Positions 62,876 to 64,000 of a stretch of DNA of 64,000 nucleotides are shown here, in pieces; the first letter of the stretch is position 1; the number at the start of each line of letters is the position of its first letter. A program made the translations under genes and the position numbers. Origin of the DNA: Mesobacterium pallidum (GTDB lineage: Bacteria > Pseudomonadota > Alphaproteobacteria > Rhodobacterales > Rhodobacteraceae); assembly GCF_019966535.1 (NCBI RefSeq), contig NZ_JAIMID010000012.1, forward strand, positions 62,001 to 126,000. The letters are read 5' to 3'. The notes beneath the pieces are model-generated. The model saw only the letters and a program-made list of their open reading frames with translations. It was not told the origin of the DNA and ran no database searches.

Positions 62876-64000
62876 GTTTACGGGGAAAAGCCGCCATCGT
62901 CGGTGCAGCGCTGGCAGGCTGCGGCGAGGCCCATGGCAAAAGCTCGATGGAGATCACAATCGAGGGGGTGCACGGCGCGCTTGCCGATGCGGGGATCGCA
63001 CTTGGCGAGGTCGATGCCGTTGCCACCTGCCAGCCGCTGGATATGCTGTCGGGTCTTACACTGGCGCAGGAATTGGGCTTGAACCCCAGGTTCACGATGA
63101 ACAACCGCATGGGCGGCTCGTCGTTCCTGTCGCACACGCTCTGGGCCGCGATGCTGCTCGAATTGCGGCTCGCTGATACCGTGTTGATCTGCTACGGATC
63201 GAACCAGCGCACCGCCTCGGGCAAGCTGATGACTGCGCTTGGCCTGCCGACCTACGAGGCCCCCTACCGACCGTTGTTCCCGCTGTCGTCCTATGCGCTG
63301 GCCACAGACCGTCACATGACGCAATTCGGCACAACGCGCGAACAGCTGGCCGACGTGGCGGTGGCGGCCCGGGCCTGGGCCCAAAAGAACCCCGACGCTT
63401 TCATGCGCGATCCTCTGACGCGCGAGGATGTCATCGCCTCGCGGCCGGTTTCCGACCCTCTGCGGGTGCGCGACTGCTGCCTTGTGACCGATGGCGGTGG
63501 CGCGATTGTGATGCGCCGGGCCGAGACGGCCAAGGATCACCCCAGACCTCCGGTGTATTTGCTGGGCGGCGGCGAGGGCACGACGCACCGCGACATCTCC
63601 GAAATGGCGGACCTGACCGTGACCGGCGCTGCGCAATCAGGGCGAACGGCCATGGACATGGCGGGTGTCAAACCCGCGGACATCGACGTGGTCCAGCTCT
63701 ACGACGCGTTCACCATCAATGTGATCCTTTTTCTAGAAGATCTGGGCTTTTGCAAGAAAGGCGAAGGCGGTGCGTTTGTGGCGAACGGCGGCATCGCGCC
63801 TGGCGGCCACCTGCCGGTCAATACCAATGGTGGCGGCCTGTCATGCGTGCATCCCGGGATGTACGGCATCTTCACGCTGGTCGAGGCGGTGCGGCAACTG
63901 CGCGGCGATGCTGGCGATCGCCAGATCGGCAGTGCCGAACTGGCCCTGGCCCACGGCAACGGCGGTGTCCTGTCCAGCCAGGTGACGAATATCCTGGGCA
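62872..64000 (+). CDS. Thiolase-like protein without nucleophile Cys (runs off the window)
   Basis: TTG at 62872 overlaps the DUF35 stop (TTGA) and has AAGGAG 7 bases upstream. The frame stays open for about 376 codons to the window edge; only the last few residues should be missing. MNNRMGGSSFLSHTL replaces the Cys segment, QLYDAFTI has Tyr for the usual His, and NTNGGGLSCVHPGMYG replaces GHPxG. It is a paralogue of 41809-42981. With DUF35 it probably forms a C-C lyase (aldolase) complex that releases a side chain, inferred from Ltp2-ChsH2. Confidence 0.87.
   Translation, partial: MSLRGKAAIVGAALAGCGEAHGKSSMEITIEGVHGALADAGIALGEVDAVATCQPLDMLSGLTLAQELGLNPRFTMNNRMGGSSFLSHTLWAAMLLELRLADTVLICYGSNQRTASGKLMTALGLPTYEAPYRPLFPLSSYALATDRHMTQFGTTREQLADVAVAARAWAQKNPDAFMRDPLTREDVIASRPVSDPLRVRDCCLVTDGGGAIVMRRAETAKDHPRPPVYLLGGGEGTTHRDISEMADLTVTGAAQSGRTAMDMAGVKPADIDVVQLYDAFTINVILFLEDLGFCKKGEGGAFVANGGIAPGGHLPVNTNGGGLSCVHPGMYGIFTLVEAVRQLRGDAGDRQIGSAELALAHGNGGVLSSQVTNILG

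Noticed and set aside
1..64000. CRISPR arrays, tRNA/rRNA genes, prophage or toxin-antitoxin genes
   Set aside because: No direct-repeat arrays, cloverleaf-like or ribosomal sequences, or characteristic proteins were seen on either strand.

Overview
The window is GC-rich DNA from an alphaproteobacterium, most likely a Rhodobacteraceae/Roseobacter-type marine or soil heterotroph. This is inferred from codon use, the density of TRAP transporters (DctPQM and TAXI types), repeated CaiB/acyl-CoA dehydrogenase cassettes and an IS66 element. No rRNA, tRNA, CRISPR or phage genes were seen. Nearly every gene imports a carboxylic acid, makes it a CoA thioester, or oxidises, hydrates and cleaves that thioester.

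Layout. (1) 1-6.7 kb: end of a branched-chain-type ABC uptake operon (binding protein, LivF, SDR), a divergent CaiB gene, and an enoyl-CoA hydratase/thiolase/acyl-CoA dehydrogenase (ACAD) operon. (2) 6.8-13.3 kb: a leftward CaiB-GntR-ACAD operon, divergent from a DctQ-DctM-DctP transporter; both first genes have a nine-G run next to the start. (3) 13.3-17.25 kb: a gene graveyard holding broken copies of SDR, CaiB, ABC binding protein and LivF, the same four families that stand intact at the left edge. (4) 17.3-29.4 kb: a compact leftward operon of eleven genes (DctP-DctQ-DctM-SDR-ACAD-AMP ligase-MaoC-NDP-forming ligase-citryl-CoA lyase-like-CaiB-ACAD). (5) 29.6-32.1 kb: an intact IS66 element with 22-bp ends and an 8-bp target duplication, inserted between that operon and an IclR gene. 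(6) 33.3-43.4 kb: divergent operons, leftward CaiB-ACAD-fused NDP ligase and rightward split NDP ligase-hotdog-ACAD-thiolase-like-DUF35. (7) 43.5-64 kb: TAXI-TRAP transporter, type I CoA-transferase-like pair, a membrane transporter of unknown substrate, MmgE/PrpD, two paired ACAD genes, IclR, hotdog proteins, a second TAXI-TRAP, thioesterase, SDR, DUF35 and a thiolase-like gene that runs off the window.

How the genes may work together. Region 7 carries three exact copies of the palindrome CACATATGTG, each about 70-100 bp upstream of a unit's first gene, and a one-mismatch copy lies 100 bp upstream of the eleven-gene operon. I infer one regulon, probably under an IclR protein encoded here. 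Its enzymes include two alpha/beta ACAD pairs in which only one partner keeps a candidate catalytic Glu. It also includes a DUF35/thiolase-like pair without the thiolase Cys, and a second such pair lies in region 6. That combination is known from steroid side-chain degradation, where the pair acts as a retro-aldolase. I infer a catabolic system for a branched or alicyclic carboxylic acid; the substrate cannot be read from sequence alone.
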